From: Lachnospiraceae bacterium
GTDB lineage: Bacteria > Bacillota > Clostridia > Lachnospirales > Lachnospiraceae
Length of the DNA stretch: 50,990 nt
Reading direction: 5' to 3'
Assembly: GCA_017467805.1 (NCBI GenBank)
Contig: JAFUKJ010000099.1
Coordinates: 1 to 50,990 of the forward strand
The notes below the pieces were generated by a model that worked only from the letters and a program-made list of their open reading frames with translations, was not told the DNA's origin and did no database searches. Shown in pieces: positions 43,877 to 50,990 of the stretch. The stretch's first letter is position 1, and every line of letters starts with the position of its first letter. A program made the position numbers and the translations under genes.

Positions 43877-44920
43877 ATGGATTGGATTTCGAGTTTAGTC
43901 GGTGGCGCAATCGGATTTATTGCGAGTATGTGTGTTTTGATTGCAGAGAAAGTGTGGGATAAGTTAGGAAGTTTAAAAATTTTCTATCGTATCATAAGTG
44001 GTGGAATGCAAGACGTCGAAAAGTTTGGAACTGCTCGAGCAACAGATGGTAGTGATGTATTTATAATTCCTATGGTTTTTGAACTACAAAATACAACAAA
44101 TACTACTTGCGTGATACGTGATGTTTCAATTAATTTGTATTATCGAGGTCGTTACATAGCTAAAATGATACAAGTTGGTAAATTTGGAAATGAGGAGAAT
44201 TGCAAGGAATATGGAGGGGAAAATCAAACATATTCTTTTGTGGTTGAGGCGAAAAGTATTCGAAAGGTGTATGGAACATTTATGTATGCACCTAAAAGGG
44301 AAAATTCTGAAGAATATGAGTTTGATGAAATTAGATTAAAATATTATGATGAAAAAAATCGAATGAGAGAATTTCATGTTAGGTATGTGAATGAACCATG
44401 GAAGCAAAGAAACATGGATGGAGATACTGATTGGATAGAACTAAAAAGCAATTTATATTCACCAAAACCAGTTTTAGAAAAAGAAGTGCTTCATGAATTA
44501 TTACCAATGACAAATGAAAAGATGACTTATTTACAAATGATCCAAGAACCAATTTGCCGAATGTCTACAATATCAGCAATATTTAAAGGATTCGCTGCGA
44601 CGATTGTTGCGGGGATTGCGGCATTAACATACTGTGAAATAAATACTTGGATTTTGGGATTATCCTTTATGCCAGTATTATTATTTACATGTCTGGATAT
44701 CTATTATTTAAAGTTAGAAAAAAAATATCGCTATCTTTACGAACAGGTAAGAATTGGGAAACATGAAGTGGATTTCTCTATGAAACTTACAAAAGACAAT
44801 AAAATTGCTAGGACGCGAATTTGTGATTGCATAAAATCTCCGAGTGTTTGGTTGTTTTATCCAGTAATGATTGCAATTTTAGCTGTTGTTTTTATTTTAA
44901 AAATGAAAGGGGTTATATAA
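43877..44920 (+). CDS. Membrane protein paired with a TIR-like protein
   Basis: A 347-residue protein of unknown function. One N-terminal membrane segment (~residues 5-25) is followed by a beta-rich domain (VFIIPMVFELQNTTNTTCVI, INLYYRGRYIAKM) reaching ~residue 180. About 215-265 holds LQMIQEPICRMSTISAIFKG followed by two hydrophobic segments and CLDIYYLKLEKKYRYLYEQV. A last membrane helix ends the protein. The RM-x4-(F/I)KG-membrane-LD-x-YYL-x-x-E pattern is one I recall from membrane partners of TIR-type defence genes, but I cannot name the family. GAGAGG precedes ATG 43877. Its stop codon overlaps the next start by one base, so the two form a tight pair. Confidence 0.7.
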   Translation: MDWISSLVGGAIGFIASMCVLIAEKVWDKLGSLKIFYRIISGGMQDVEKFGTARATDGSDVFIIPMVFELQNTTNTTCVIRDVSINLYYRGRYIAKMIQVGKFGNEENCKEYGGENQTYSFVVEAKSIRKVYGTFMYAPKRENSEEYEFDEIRLKYYDEKNRMREFHVRYVNEPWKQRNMDGDTDWIELKSNLYSPKPVLEKEVLHELLPMTNEKMTYLQMIQEPICRMSTISAIFKGFAATIVAGIAALTYCEINTWILGLSFMPVLLFTCLDIYYLKLEKKYRYLYEQVRIGKHEVDFSMKLTKDNKIARTRICDCIKSPSVWLFYPVMIAILAVVFILKMKGVI

Positions 44921-45486
44921 TGGGACACAAAGTTTTTGTATCGTATAAATATAAAGATTATGACGTTAAAAAAATGTCAAATGTTACTCAGCCTACATGG
45001 CCATGTGATTATGTGGACTATATTCAAAATAATGTGTTATCTAGCAAGGATGTGTATAAAGGGGAAAATAGTGATGAGGACATTTCTTCATGGTCGGAAG
45101 AACGAATATGGAGTCATTTAAAGGATAAAATTTATGATAGTTCAATTACTATTGTGTTGATTTCACCGAATATGAGAGAACCAGGAAAATGGCAAAAGTC
45201 ACAATGGATTCCTTGGGAAATAGCATATTCTCTTCGAGAAACGACTCGTAATGATAGAACTAGTCATAATAATGCTATGCTTGCTGTTATCCTTCCAGAT
45301 GAAAAAGGATCTTATGATTATTATGATAAGAATAATCTTTTTCCAATTTTAAAAAGTAACATCGAAAATGATTATATATATGTAGTGACGTGGGAGGATT
45401 TTTTGAAATATCCGCAAGCTGATATAAATATCGCATTTGAGCATAGAGATAATACACCAAAAGAAAAAATAGTAAAGACTTTGTAG
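44920..45486 (+). CDS. TIR-like (MTH538/ThsB-type) domain protein
   Basis: A 188-residue single-domain protein. The first strand HKVFVSYKYKDYD, the middle strand ITIVLISPNMREPGKW, and QWIPWEIAYSL with Glu100 in the place of the TIR catalytic Glu fit the MTH538/DUF1863 branch, which includes ThsB of Thoeris. The tail VTWEDFLKYPQADINIAF is also typical. Such proteins make NAD-derived signals on phage infection that activate a partner effector. ATG 44920 shares one base with the stop of the membrane protein, which is therefore the candidate effector. No ThsA (SIR2-SLOG or TM-macro) is visible. Confidence 0.82.
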   Translation: MGHKVFVSYKYKDYDVKKMSNVTQPTWPCDYVDYIQNNVLSSKDVYKGENSDEDISSWSEERIWSHLKDKIYDSSITIVLISPNMREPGKWQKSQWIPWEIAYSLRETTRNDRTSHNNAMLAVILPDEKGSYDYYDKNNLFPILKSNIENDYIYVVTWEDFLKYPQADINIAFEHRDNTPKEKIVKTL

Positions 45487-45664
45487 ATATAGAATAGAAA
45501 TGAATTAAAACGTGAAGTATGGAGGAGGCAATTTTAAGGTGTTAGAGGACGGCTTGAAGTTGCTTTTTCTATATGTTGGAAAGGATGTTTGACATCACAA
45601 AATCATAACACAGCTGCAAATTAATGTGATATAGTTGACTTATAACATCGGAGGAGGGAAACAT

Positions 45665-45958
45665 ATGCGCAATTTCGAAAAAGATTTTGAAGAGTTTTGT
45701 AAAACGCCATGTGTAAATTCTGGGAAAGCCAGATCATATGCGAAAGCAATACGATATTTATGTGATTATATGGAAATATATGAAATGAATGAGGACAGCG
45801 TTAAGAAGATAAAATCAGTTGAAGAAAGCATAAAGGATAAGAATTCGTCTTTTTATCAGGGATTGTTAGAATTTTTGTGTAGGCGTAGACAGAGATCATA
45901 CTTGGAGAACGGGTTTATTAGTGCTGCGTTAAACTATTTGTATTTATACAATAAATAA
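45665..45958 (+). CDS. Small helical protein at the head of the retron operon
   Basis: A 97-residue protein. ATG 45665 has GGAGGAGGG upstream; a longer in-frame start (45635) lacks a site. It is all-helical by appearance. SGKARSYAKAIRYLCDYMEIY near the start and RRQRSYLENGFISAALNYLYLYN at the end resemble small DNA-binding or core-binding helical domains found beside endonucleases or in integrases. I cannot name a family. It ends 10 bp before the PRTase gene, so it is probably a component of, or accessory to, the retron. Confidence 0.65.
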   Translation: MRNFEKDFEEFCKTPCVNSGKARSYAKAIRYLCDYMEIYEMNEDSVKKIKSVEESIKDKNSSFYQGLLEFLCRRRQRSYLENGFISAALNYLYLYNK

Positions 45959-45968
45959 TATTGCGTAA

Positions 45969-47183
45969 ATGAAGGATTGTGAGAATATGTCATCAGGAAG
46001 AAAACATCCTAAATATGAGAATATAACATCGCGTTGGGGTGGAATGAAAATACGAGAGGATTTTGCTGAACGTATAGATAAGTGGTTACAAGCGTTTCCA
46101 GAAGAGGAGCATACCTTTTTATTAGAATTGCTGATGCAGTTTTATTATTACAGTGAGGAAAGGATAAAAGAAAAAGTAGTTCAATTATTTGATGCTTTTA
46201 TGGAAAAGTATCAAGGAGATGTGAATGAAGTTATTTATACTAAGATTATTAAGGAACAAGGGGTAGCATGTTCAGATATTTTATTCATTAGTTTCTGGAT
46301 GCAAAATAATATTATGTATTCGTGTGCGGAGAATAACATTTTGGGACTGTTAGAAGCCGAACAGATTCCAAAGGAATTGGTAATTGTCGATGATTATTCA
46401 GGCACAGGAAAAACCTTTATAAAAACTATAGACAGGATGTTACAAGTTAACGCTTTAGTCCAAGACACTAATTTTTATTTTTTGACATTACATATTACAC
46501 AACGAGCTATTCAACAGATAGAAGAGTATACGACAAATGTAGGTATAAATATAGATATAATATCATTGGACTACAGCGACGAGGCATTTAAGAAAAATTA
46601 TATTTACAATGAGATAGAGGCAGAACAGAAAAAGCGACATTATACAGAACTATGTAGAAAGCATATGATTGAAAAATATGTTTTAGGATTTGAAGATGTA
46701 TCATCGTTAGTGGCATTTCACTATAATACACCCAATAATACATTAGGGATATTTTGGCAGGATTTGATGGATTTCACGGCATTGTTTCCGAGGAAAGAGA
46801 AAGAAAGGACTACATTATCAGTGATGCAGCGAAAGGCCAAAAATAGAAAAAACAAGGGCGAAGCTCCTGTTATATATGGAATTGAAGATGGGAAAATGGC
46901 GGTTATGTTGACGTACTGTCTTGGACAAGTTAAAGGAATATCTATTGAAGATTTTATGACGACATTTGGATTGACTGCAGCACAAGCAGATAAAGCATTA
47001 AAAGATATGATGGAACAGGACTATATAACCAATACAGCTGGGCATTTTCGTCCGACTGCTAAGCTTAAATCACATCTTTTTACCAGCAGAATAAGAAAAG
47101 GGCAAAGTAGATTCAAAGAGATGCAAGAAGAACAGGTAGAATTTCGAACACATGAAGAATATATACCTTGTAATTTTAAATAA
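45969..47183 (+). CDS. Retron effector: phosphoribosyltransferase-like (PRTase-CE) protein with winged helix
   Basis: A 404-residue protein. An N-terminal helical part (TSRWGGMKIREDFAERI) leads to a PRPP-type loop at residues 140-150, VDDYSGTGKTF, with paired Asp141/Asp142 as in phosphoribosyltransferases of conflict systems. About 330-385 is a winged helix (GISIEDFMTTFGLTAAQADK, then a beta-wing). A PRTase effector joined to a winged helix, beside a retron reverse transcriptase, matches what I recall as type III retrons. It would be held inactive by the RT-msDNA complex and released on infection. ATG 45987 is an alternative start. The msr-msd RNA begins 15 bp past its stop. Confidence 0.8.
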   Translation: MKDCENMSSGRKHPKYENITSRWGGMKIREDFAERIDKWLQAFPEEEHTFLLELLMQFYYYSEERIKEKVVQLFDAFMEKYQGDVNEVIYTKIIKEQGVACSDILFISFWMQNNIMYSCAENNILGLLEAEQIPKELVIVDDYSGTGKTFIKTIDRMLQVNALVQDTNFYFLTLHITQRAIQQIEEYTTNVGINIDIISLDYSDEAFKKNYIYNEIEAEQKKRHYTELCRKHMIEKYVLGFEDVSSLVAFHYNTPNNTLGIFWQDLMDFTALFPRKEKERTTLSVMQRKAKNRKNKGEAPVIYGIEDGKMAVMLTYCLGQVKGISIEDFMTTFGLTAAQADKALKDMMEQDYITNTAGHFRPTAKLKSHLFTSRIRKGQSRFKEMQEEQVEFRTHEEYIPCNFK

Positions 47184-47190
47184 AGGAGAA

Positions 47191-47461
47191 AAAAGACAGG
47201 CACTACTATTTAGAAAATGAGTAACCGGTGGCTACTCTATTAGATTACGGCGCTTGAAGCCATATGTGTGTGGCGGCAGTGGACGCCTAAAGGCGAAACC
47301 ACTTGCCTGGCCGCACACATATCACATATGGCTTCGCCCTCCGTGGGACTCCCAATAGCACCATTTAGCGTCTAACAACGCTAAATGGCGGCTTCGCCTG
47401 ACGGCATCCTTCGGCTGCCGTCGCAATAACAGTTTTGGTAGATAGTAGTGCCTCTTTTTTT
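47191..47461 (+). ncRNA. Retron msr-msd RNA
   Basis: The 285 bp between the PRTase and RT genes form a retron non-coding RNA. The a1 arm (47198-47212, AGGCACTACTATTTA) pairs over 15 bp with a2 (47439-47453, TAGATAGTAGTGCCT), with one G-U pair. After a 2-base bulge the flanking A-run and T-run extend it. G47213 directly after a1 is a candidate branching guanosine. An msr hairpin lies at 47219-47237. The main msd-like hairpin spans 47256-47335 (11-bp base GAAGCCATATG, continuing to ~47300). A perfect 10-bp hairpin is at 47361-47388 and a 7-bp one at 47400-47422. It lies directly upstream of an RT with retron motifs. The msr/msd boundary is not certain. Confidence 0.88.
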
Positions 47462-47468
47462 ATACACT

Positions 47469-48479
47469 ATGGAAAAAAATAATTTGCAAATTGCTTTGCA
47501 ACAGGGAGTAATTACTCAGGAAACATATGATAGCATAACTGAATATATACAAAGATTGAACGAGAACAATGTTCCTGTTATTTATAATTTAAGGCATCTA
47601 AGAAAAATATTTAAGATTAAAAAGAGAGAGCAGGATATCTTCTTTGGTGAAAATAAGAGTTCTTTATATAGGAGTTTTTCTATACCAAAGAAATCGGGTG
47701 GCGTTAGACAAATCGAAGCGCCATGTAAACGTTTAAAAGAAATACAGAGATGGATTAAAGATGAAATTGTAGATAAGTTTGTCGTTTCTGAGTATGCAAC
47801 TGGCTTCAGAAAGAATATGTCTATAGTTGACAATGCACGAAAACATGTTGGAAAAGAACTGGTCATCAATATGGATATAAAGGACTTTTTTCCAAGTGTT
47901 ACTTATGCAGATATTCTACTAATGTTCATATATATTGGTTATAGAAAGGATGTTGCACATTTGCTTACGAAATTGTGTACAAATGCTGAAAATGTGCTTC
48001 CGCAAGGGTCGCCTGCAAGTCCATCCATATCGAATCATATTTTGCTAAAACTGGATAAAAGGTTAGGAAGATTGGCTGAATCAATAGGGGCAGATTACAG
48101 CCGATATGCAGATGATATTACATTTTCAGGAAAAAGAGGTATATCCTCGATTATTCCGTTGGTAGAACAAATTGTAGAGGAAGAAGGATTTCTAGTTAAT
48201 GAAAATAAAACCAGATTACAATATAATAATCAGAGGCAAGAAGTAACGGGACTTATTGTAAATAAAAAAATAGCGGTATCTGCGACGATTGAGGATGAAA
48301 TCCGAAATGCAATTTATTTTATTAAAAAGTATGTTGTTGATGATCATATGAAACATATAGGTTGCAATAAATCGTTCTATATGGAGCATTTATATGGAAT
48401 TGCGTATTTTATACATATGGTGGATAGCGATAAAGGGAAAGGCTATTTAGAACAATTAGATGAAATAGATTGGGGATAA
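47469..48479 (+). CDS. Retron reverse transcriptase
   Basis: A 336-residue RT. The retron-specific NAxxH (region X) is NARKH at residues 122-126. The palm starts INMDIKDFFPSV, the catalytic YADD is at 213-216, and the VTG motif (region Y) is at 259-261 in QEVTGLIVN. LPQGSPASPSISN is the conserved motif before YADD. ATG 47469 is taken as start; a GTG at 47448 would lie inside the a2 arm. No Shine-Dalgarno is visible, only the T-run ending the RNA, so its translation may be weak or coupled. It makes msDNA from the adjacent RNA. A second AbiH gene follows after 8 bp. Confidence 0.95.
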   Translation: MEKNNLQIALQQGVITQETYDSITEYIQRLNENNVPVIYNLRHLRKIFKIKKREQDIFFGENKSSLYRSFSIPKKSGGVRQIEAPCKRLKEIQRWIKDEIVDKFVVSEYATGFRKNMSIVDNARKHVGKELVINMDIKDFFPSVTYADILLMFIYIGYRKDVAHLLTKLCTNAENVLPQGSPASPSISNHILLKLDKRLGRLAESIGADYSRYADDITFSGKRGISSIIPLVEQIVEEEGFLVNENKTRLQYNNQRQEVTGLIVNKKIAVSATIEDEIRNAIYFIKKYVVDDHMKHIGCNKSFYMEHLYGIAYFIHMVDSDKGKGYLEQLDEIDWG

Positions 48480-48487
48480 TATATCTC

Positions 48488-49357
48488 ATGAGAAGATTAA
48501 TAATTGTGGGTAATGGATTTGATCTGCACCATGGAATGAAGACGAATTATATAGACTATAGGGATTATTTATTGAGTCACGGGAGGCAGGACATCGTCGG
48601 CTGTTTTGAATATGGTGATGAGGATGATTTGGATAAGTCGTTTTTGTGGAGCAGGATGGAAGAGATATTGGGAATGGTAAATTACGAGTCTGCATACAGA
48701 TATTTACGTCCTGTTGCAGAAGAGAAGCCGGATTCATCGAATCATGATTTTAAGAATGAAGTCGAAAAAATGACTCGCTTCTGGCCTGATATAAAAATGG
48801 AGCTACCAAAGTGGATTAGACATATACAATACACAGAAAAGGATGCGAGTTTGGATTTCCTCATGGAAGAAGATACAATATTTCTGAGTTTTAATTATAC
48901 TAATACTTTAGAAATTCTATATGGAATTGATAAAGCTCGAATAACATATATACATGGAGATGCGAGTGTGTCGGATGAGTTGGTTTTAGGACATAGAAAT
49001 GATAGTTACTATCCGGAGTGGGATGATGAAGATCTAAATTGTGATATTAGGTTACGAGAAGCTGGATTGATTATGGAGAAACATAGGAAGAATACAATAA
49101 AAAGAATAGAGGATATATTACAAAATAATCAGAAGTTTTTTTCATGCATAGAAGAACTAGAAGAAGTGTATGTTATAGGATTGTCATATAATGATATAGA
49201 TAGGATGTACTTGGAGAAAATTCATAGTATCAAAAAAGGATTAAGATGGTTTTTTAACTGGCACACTAAGTGGGATTTTCAAAGAATAGATTCTTATGCG
49301 AAATCTATTGGGATTAATGAATACAATAAGATAAATATAGCGAATGGGATTGTATAA
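48488..49357 (+). CDS. AbiH-family abortive infection protein (second copy), behind the retron
   Basis: A 289-residue AbiH-family protein: RLIIVGNGFDLHHGMKTNY at the start, IFLSFNYTNTLEILYG, TYIHGDAS, LVLGHRND and VYVIGLSYNDIDRMYL. It shares these blocks with the copy at 42631-43563 but is clearly divergent from it. ATG 48488 lies 8 bp after the RT stop, so it is probably expressed with the retron. It could be an added effector, an independent defence gene riding on the operon, or a backup. It ends 20 bp before a long imperfect hairpin element. Confidence 0.87.
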   Translation: MRRLIIVGNGFDLHHGMKTNYIDYRDYLLSHGRQDIVGCFEYGDEDDLDKSFLWSRMEEILGMVNYESAYRYLRPVAEEKPDSSNHDFKNEVEKMTRFWPDIKMELPKWIRHIQYTEKDASLDFLMEEDTIFLSFNYTNTLEILYGIDKARITYIHGDASVSDELVLGHRNDSYYPEWDDEDLNCDIRLREAGLIMEKHRKNTIKRIEDILQNNQKFFSCIEELEEVYVIGLSYNDIDRMYLEKIHSIKKGLRWFFNWHTKWDFQRIDSYAKSIGINEYNKINIANGIV

Positions 49358-49377
49358 TTTAAAGGGGATGTAAGTAA

Positions 49378-49510
49378 ATATGTTTACTGTAGGAGACAGC
49401 TGTGCTAGGCTGTCCTGCCAATAAGGCACTAATTGCTGGAATGAATCTGGTAACTAGTGCCTTTCTTATTGCCTTACAAGCACGGCTGTGGGTTCCTACA
49501 GTCAACATAT
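49378..49510. other. 133-nt long imperfect hairpin (structured RNA or miniature element)
   Basis: The outer arms ATATGTTTACTGTAGGA (49378-49394) and TCCTACAGTCAACATAT (49494-49510) pair over 17 positions with one mismatch. Inside, CAGCTGTGC (49397-49405) pairs with GCACGGCTG (49480-49488) with one G-U. Inside again, CAATAAGGCACTA (49419-49431) pairs with TAGTGCC (49455-49461) and TTATTG (49466-49471) with a 4-nt bulge. The inner arms share the octamers AGGCACTA and TAGTGCCT with the retron a1/a2 arms. No RT follows. It may be a non-coding RNA, a degenerate msr-msd, a MITE or a strong terminator region. Confidence 0.6.
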
Positions 49511-49603
49511 TGTGGGAAGAAAAAAGAACACAAGTTCGATAAAAAACAGTTGCAATTATTCAGATAAATGAATATAATAATATTTAGTACAAGGAGGTTG
49601 TAT

Positions 49604-49795
49604 ATGGAATATTTAACAACTATCGAAATGTCAAAAGAATGGGGCATATCGCCACGAAGAATAGCTTTATTATGTGAACAGCATCGAGTTGATGGAGTAA
49701 TCAAAAAAGGTAAAACATGGCTTATTCCATATAATGCTTTAAAGCCTGAAGATGCAAGAAAAAATCACAGTAGAAGAGGTGGGTTAGAATGTTAA
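49604..49795 (+). CDS. Small winged-helix DNA-binding protein (MerR/excisionase-like)
   Basis: A 63-residue protein. LTTIEMSKEWGISPRRIALLC is a helix-turn-helix, followed by the wing-like KKGKTWLIPYNALKPEDAR, the usual layout of small MerR/excisionase-type proteins. ATG 49604 follows AGGAGG; a longer in-frame start at 49568 lacks a site. It overlaps the methyltransferase gene by 7 bp. It may be the controller of a restriction-modification unit. Confidence 0.8.
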   Translation: MEYLTTIEMSKEWGISPRRIALLCEQHRVDGVIKKGKTWLIPYNALKPEDARKNHSRRGGLEC

Positions 49796-50990
49796 AAGAT
49801 AAGACATTAACATATATTAGTCTTTTTAGTTGTGCTGGAGTTGGATGCTTTGGATTCAAAAAAGCGGGATTCGAATGTATTGCAACAAATGAGCTGATAG
49901 AGAGAAGATTAAATGTTCAGAGATTTAATAATAAGTGTAGATTTGAATCGGGCTATATATGTGATGATATAACAACAGAAGAGACGAAAGATAAGATTTT
50001 TACTGAAATTAAGAAATGGGAAAAATTAGGAAATGATAGAGTTGATGTGCTTATTGCTACACCACCTTGTCAAGGTATGTCTGTAGCGAATCACAAAAAA
50101 GCAGACGATGAAATTGTCAGAAACAGTTTGGTTGTAGAATCCATACAATTGATTCAGAAAATCAATCCAAGATTCTTTATCTTTGAAAATGTTGCCGCAT
50201 TTATGAAGACTGGATGTACTGCTCCAGATGGAACTATTAAGGCAATTGGAGATGTAATATATGAGGAATTAAGCGAAAAATATATAATCGTAAGTCGTAT
50301 ACTTAATTTTAAAAATTACGGCTCTAACTCTTCAAGAACAAGGACAGTGGTTATAGGTGTAAGTAAAGAAATGTCAGAGTATGTTTCGCCTATAGAACTT
50401 TATCCGACATATGTTAAAGAGAAGACGCTGAGAGATGTAATAGGAACAATGCCTTCTTTAGAGTGGGGAGAAATTTGTTCAACAGATTTTTATCATGCAT
50501 TTAGAACATATCCTGAAGAAATGAGATGCTGGATACATGATTTACAAGAAGGACAAAGTGCATTTGATAATGTGGATGAAATAAAACGTCCTCATAAAGT
50601 TGTTGATGGTGTGATTGTACCTAATATTCAAAAGAATGGGGATAAATATACACGCCAGTATTGGGATAAAGTAGCACCATGTATTCATACAAGAAATGAT
50701 CAGCTAGCCAGTCAGAATACAGTTCATCCTAAGGAAGATAGAGTTTTTTCTATTCGTGAATTAATGAATATAATGACCATACCTTGCGATTTTAGATGGG
50801 TTGACAAGTCCATAGAAGAATTGAATGCGATGTCACAAAAAGACAAGGTAAGTTTGTTGAAGAAAGAAGAAATTAAAATAAGACAGAGTATAGGTGAAGC
50901 AGTACCAACATCGATATTCTATAGAATTGCATGTAATATTAAAAATTTTATGGAACAAGCACATTTTACCAATCCTATAATAGAAAAAAC
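49789..50990 (+). CDS. DNA cytosine-5 methyltransferase (3' end outside window)
   Basis: The frame from ATG 49789 stays open to the right edge (400 codons seen). Motif I is ISLFSCAGVGCFGF, motif IV ATPPCQGMS with catalytic Cys94, motif VI FENVAAF, motif VIII SRTRTVVIGV, motif IX FSIRELMNIMTIP, and motif X reads GEAVPTSIF. The catalytic core is therefore complete. Target recognition lies between motifs VIII and IX. Overlap with the small wHTH gene suggests a restriction-modification or phage-defence unit, with the nuclease perhaps beyond the edge. Recognition sequence unknown. Confidence 0.93.
   Translation, partial: MLKDKTLTYISLFSCAGVGCFGFKKAGFECIATNELIERRLNVQRFNNKCRFESGYICDDITTEETKDKIFTEIKKWEKLGNDRVDVLIATPPCQGMSVANHKKADDEIVRNSLVVESIQLIQKINPRFFIFENVAAFMKTGCTAPDGTIKAIGDVIYEELSEKYIIVSRILNFKNYGSNSSRTRTVVIGVSKEMSEYVSPIELYPTYVKEKTLRDVIGTMPSLEWGEICSTDFYHAFRTYPEEMRCWIHDLQEGQSAFDNVDEIKRPHKVVDGVIVPNIQKNGDKYTRQYWDKVAPCIHTRNDQLASQNTVHPKEDRVFSIRELMNIMTIPCDFRWVDKSIEELNAMSQKDKVSLLKKEEIKIRQSIGEAVPTSIFYRIACNIKNFMEQAHFTNPIIEK

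Noticed and set aside
45487-45664. Short frames between the TIR gene and the retron
   Set aside because: Candidates are 8 to 17 codons long and show no conserved feature; left as spacer.
47448-47468. GTG start for the reverse transcriptase
   Set aside because: It lies inside the a2 arm of the retron RNA, and the added residues are encoded by the T-run; ATG 47469 fits better.

Overview
This window looks like a chromosome segment of a motile, pectin- and arabinan-degrading member of the Lachnospiraceae (Clostridia). The evidence is Firmicutes-type AGGAGG ribosome-binding sites, a TPP riboswitch, a tryptophan T-box leader, a CcpA-type cre site, chemoreceptors, lipoprotein and intracellular arabinosidases, and a very large secreted PL9 pectate lyase. 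The family-level placement is inferred from gene content and protein style, not from a database search.

Layout. 1-224 is the 3' end of a tyrosine recombinase, probably the edge of an integrated element. 451-7140 is a TPP-riboswitch-controlled thiamine operon: thiS, thiF, thiG, thiH, tenI, a thiE-thiD fusion, and thiC. 7163-16478 holds a small unknown gene, an OpgB/LtaS-like membrane phosphoglycerol transferase, a 1217-residue intracellular LamG-GH51 arabinofuranosidase, a secreted YD-repeat protein, a YgjP-type metallopeptidase and an aldose-epimerase-like protein. 16521-20872 (minus strand) is a three-gene operon of sugar-binding lipoprotein, chemoreceptor and CheX-receiver protein, divergent from a GH43 arabinanase lipoprotein at 21142. 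22843-28620 is a T-box-controlled trp operon (trpE, G, D, C, F, A) that lacks trpB. It is followed by an intracellular GH127 beta-L-arabinofuranosidase, a LysR regulator divergent from a tryptophanase-fold enzyme, the PL9 pectate lyase behind a cre site, a second chemoreceptor and a sodium:alanine symporter.

42438 to the right edge is visibly more AT-rich and looks like a defence island. It contains AbiH, a membrane protein plus TIR-like protein pair, a retron, a second AbiH immediately behind the retron, a 133-nt imperfect hairpin element, and a small wHTH protein overlapping a DNA cytosine-5 methyltransferase that runs off the edge. The retron comprises a 97-aa protein, a PRTase/winged-helix effector, an msr-msd RNA with a 15-bp a1/a2 stem, and a reverse transcriptase carrying NAxxH, YADD and VTG motifs.

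How the genes fit together. GH43 outside the cell, and GH51 and GH127 inside it, form an arabinan/arabinoside route that complements the secreted pectate lyase. The orphan binding protein may feed a chemoreceptor rather than a transporter. The most promising undescribed biology is the retron with its extra 97-aa gene and trailing AbiH, and the neighbouring TIR/membrane pair. All functions are assigned from motifs read in the translated sequence. No search was run.
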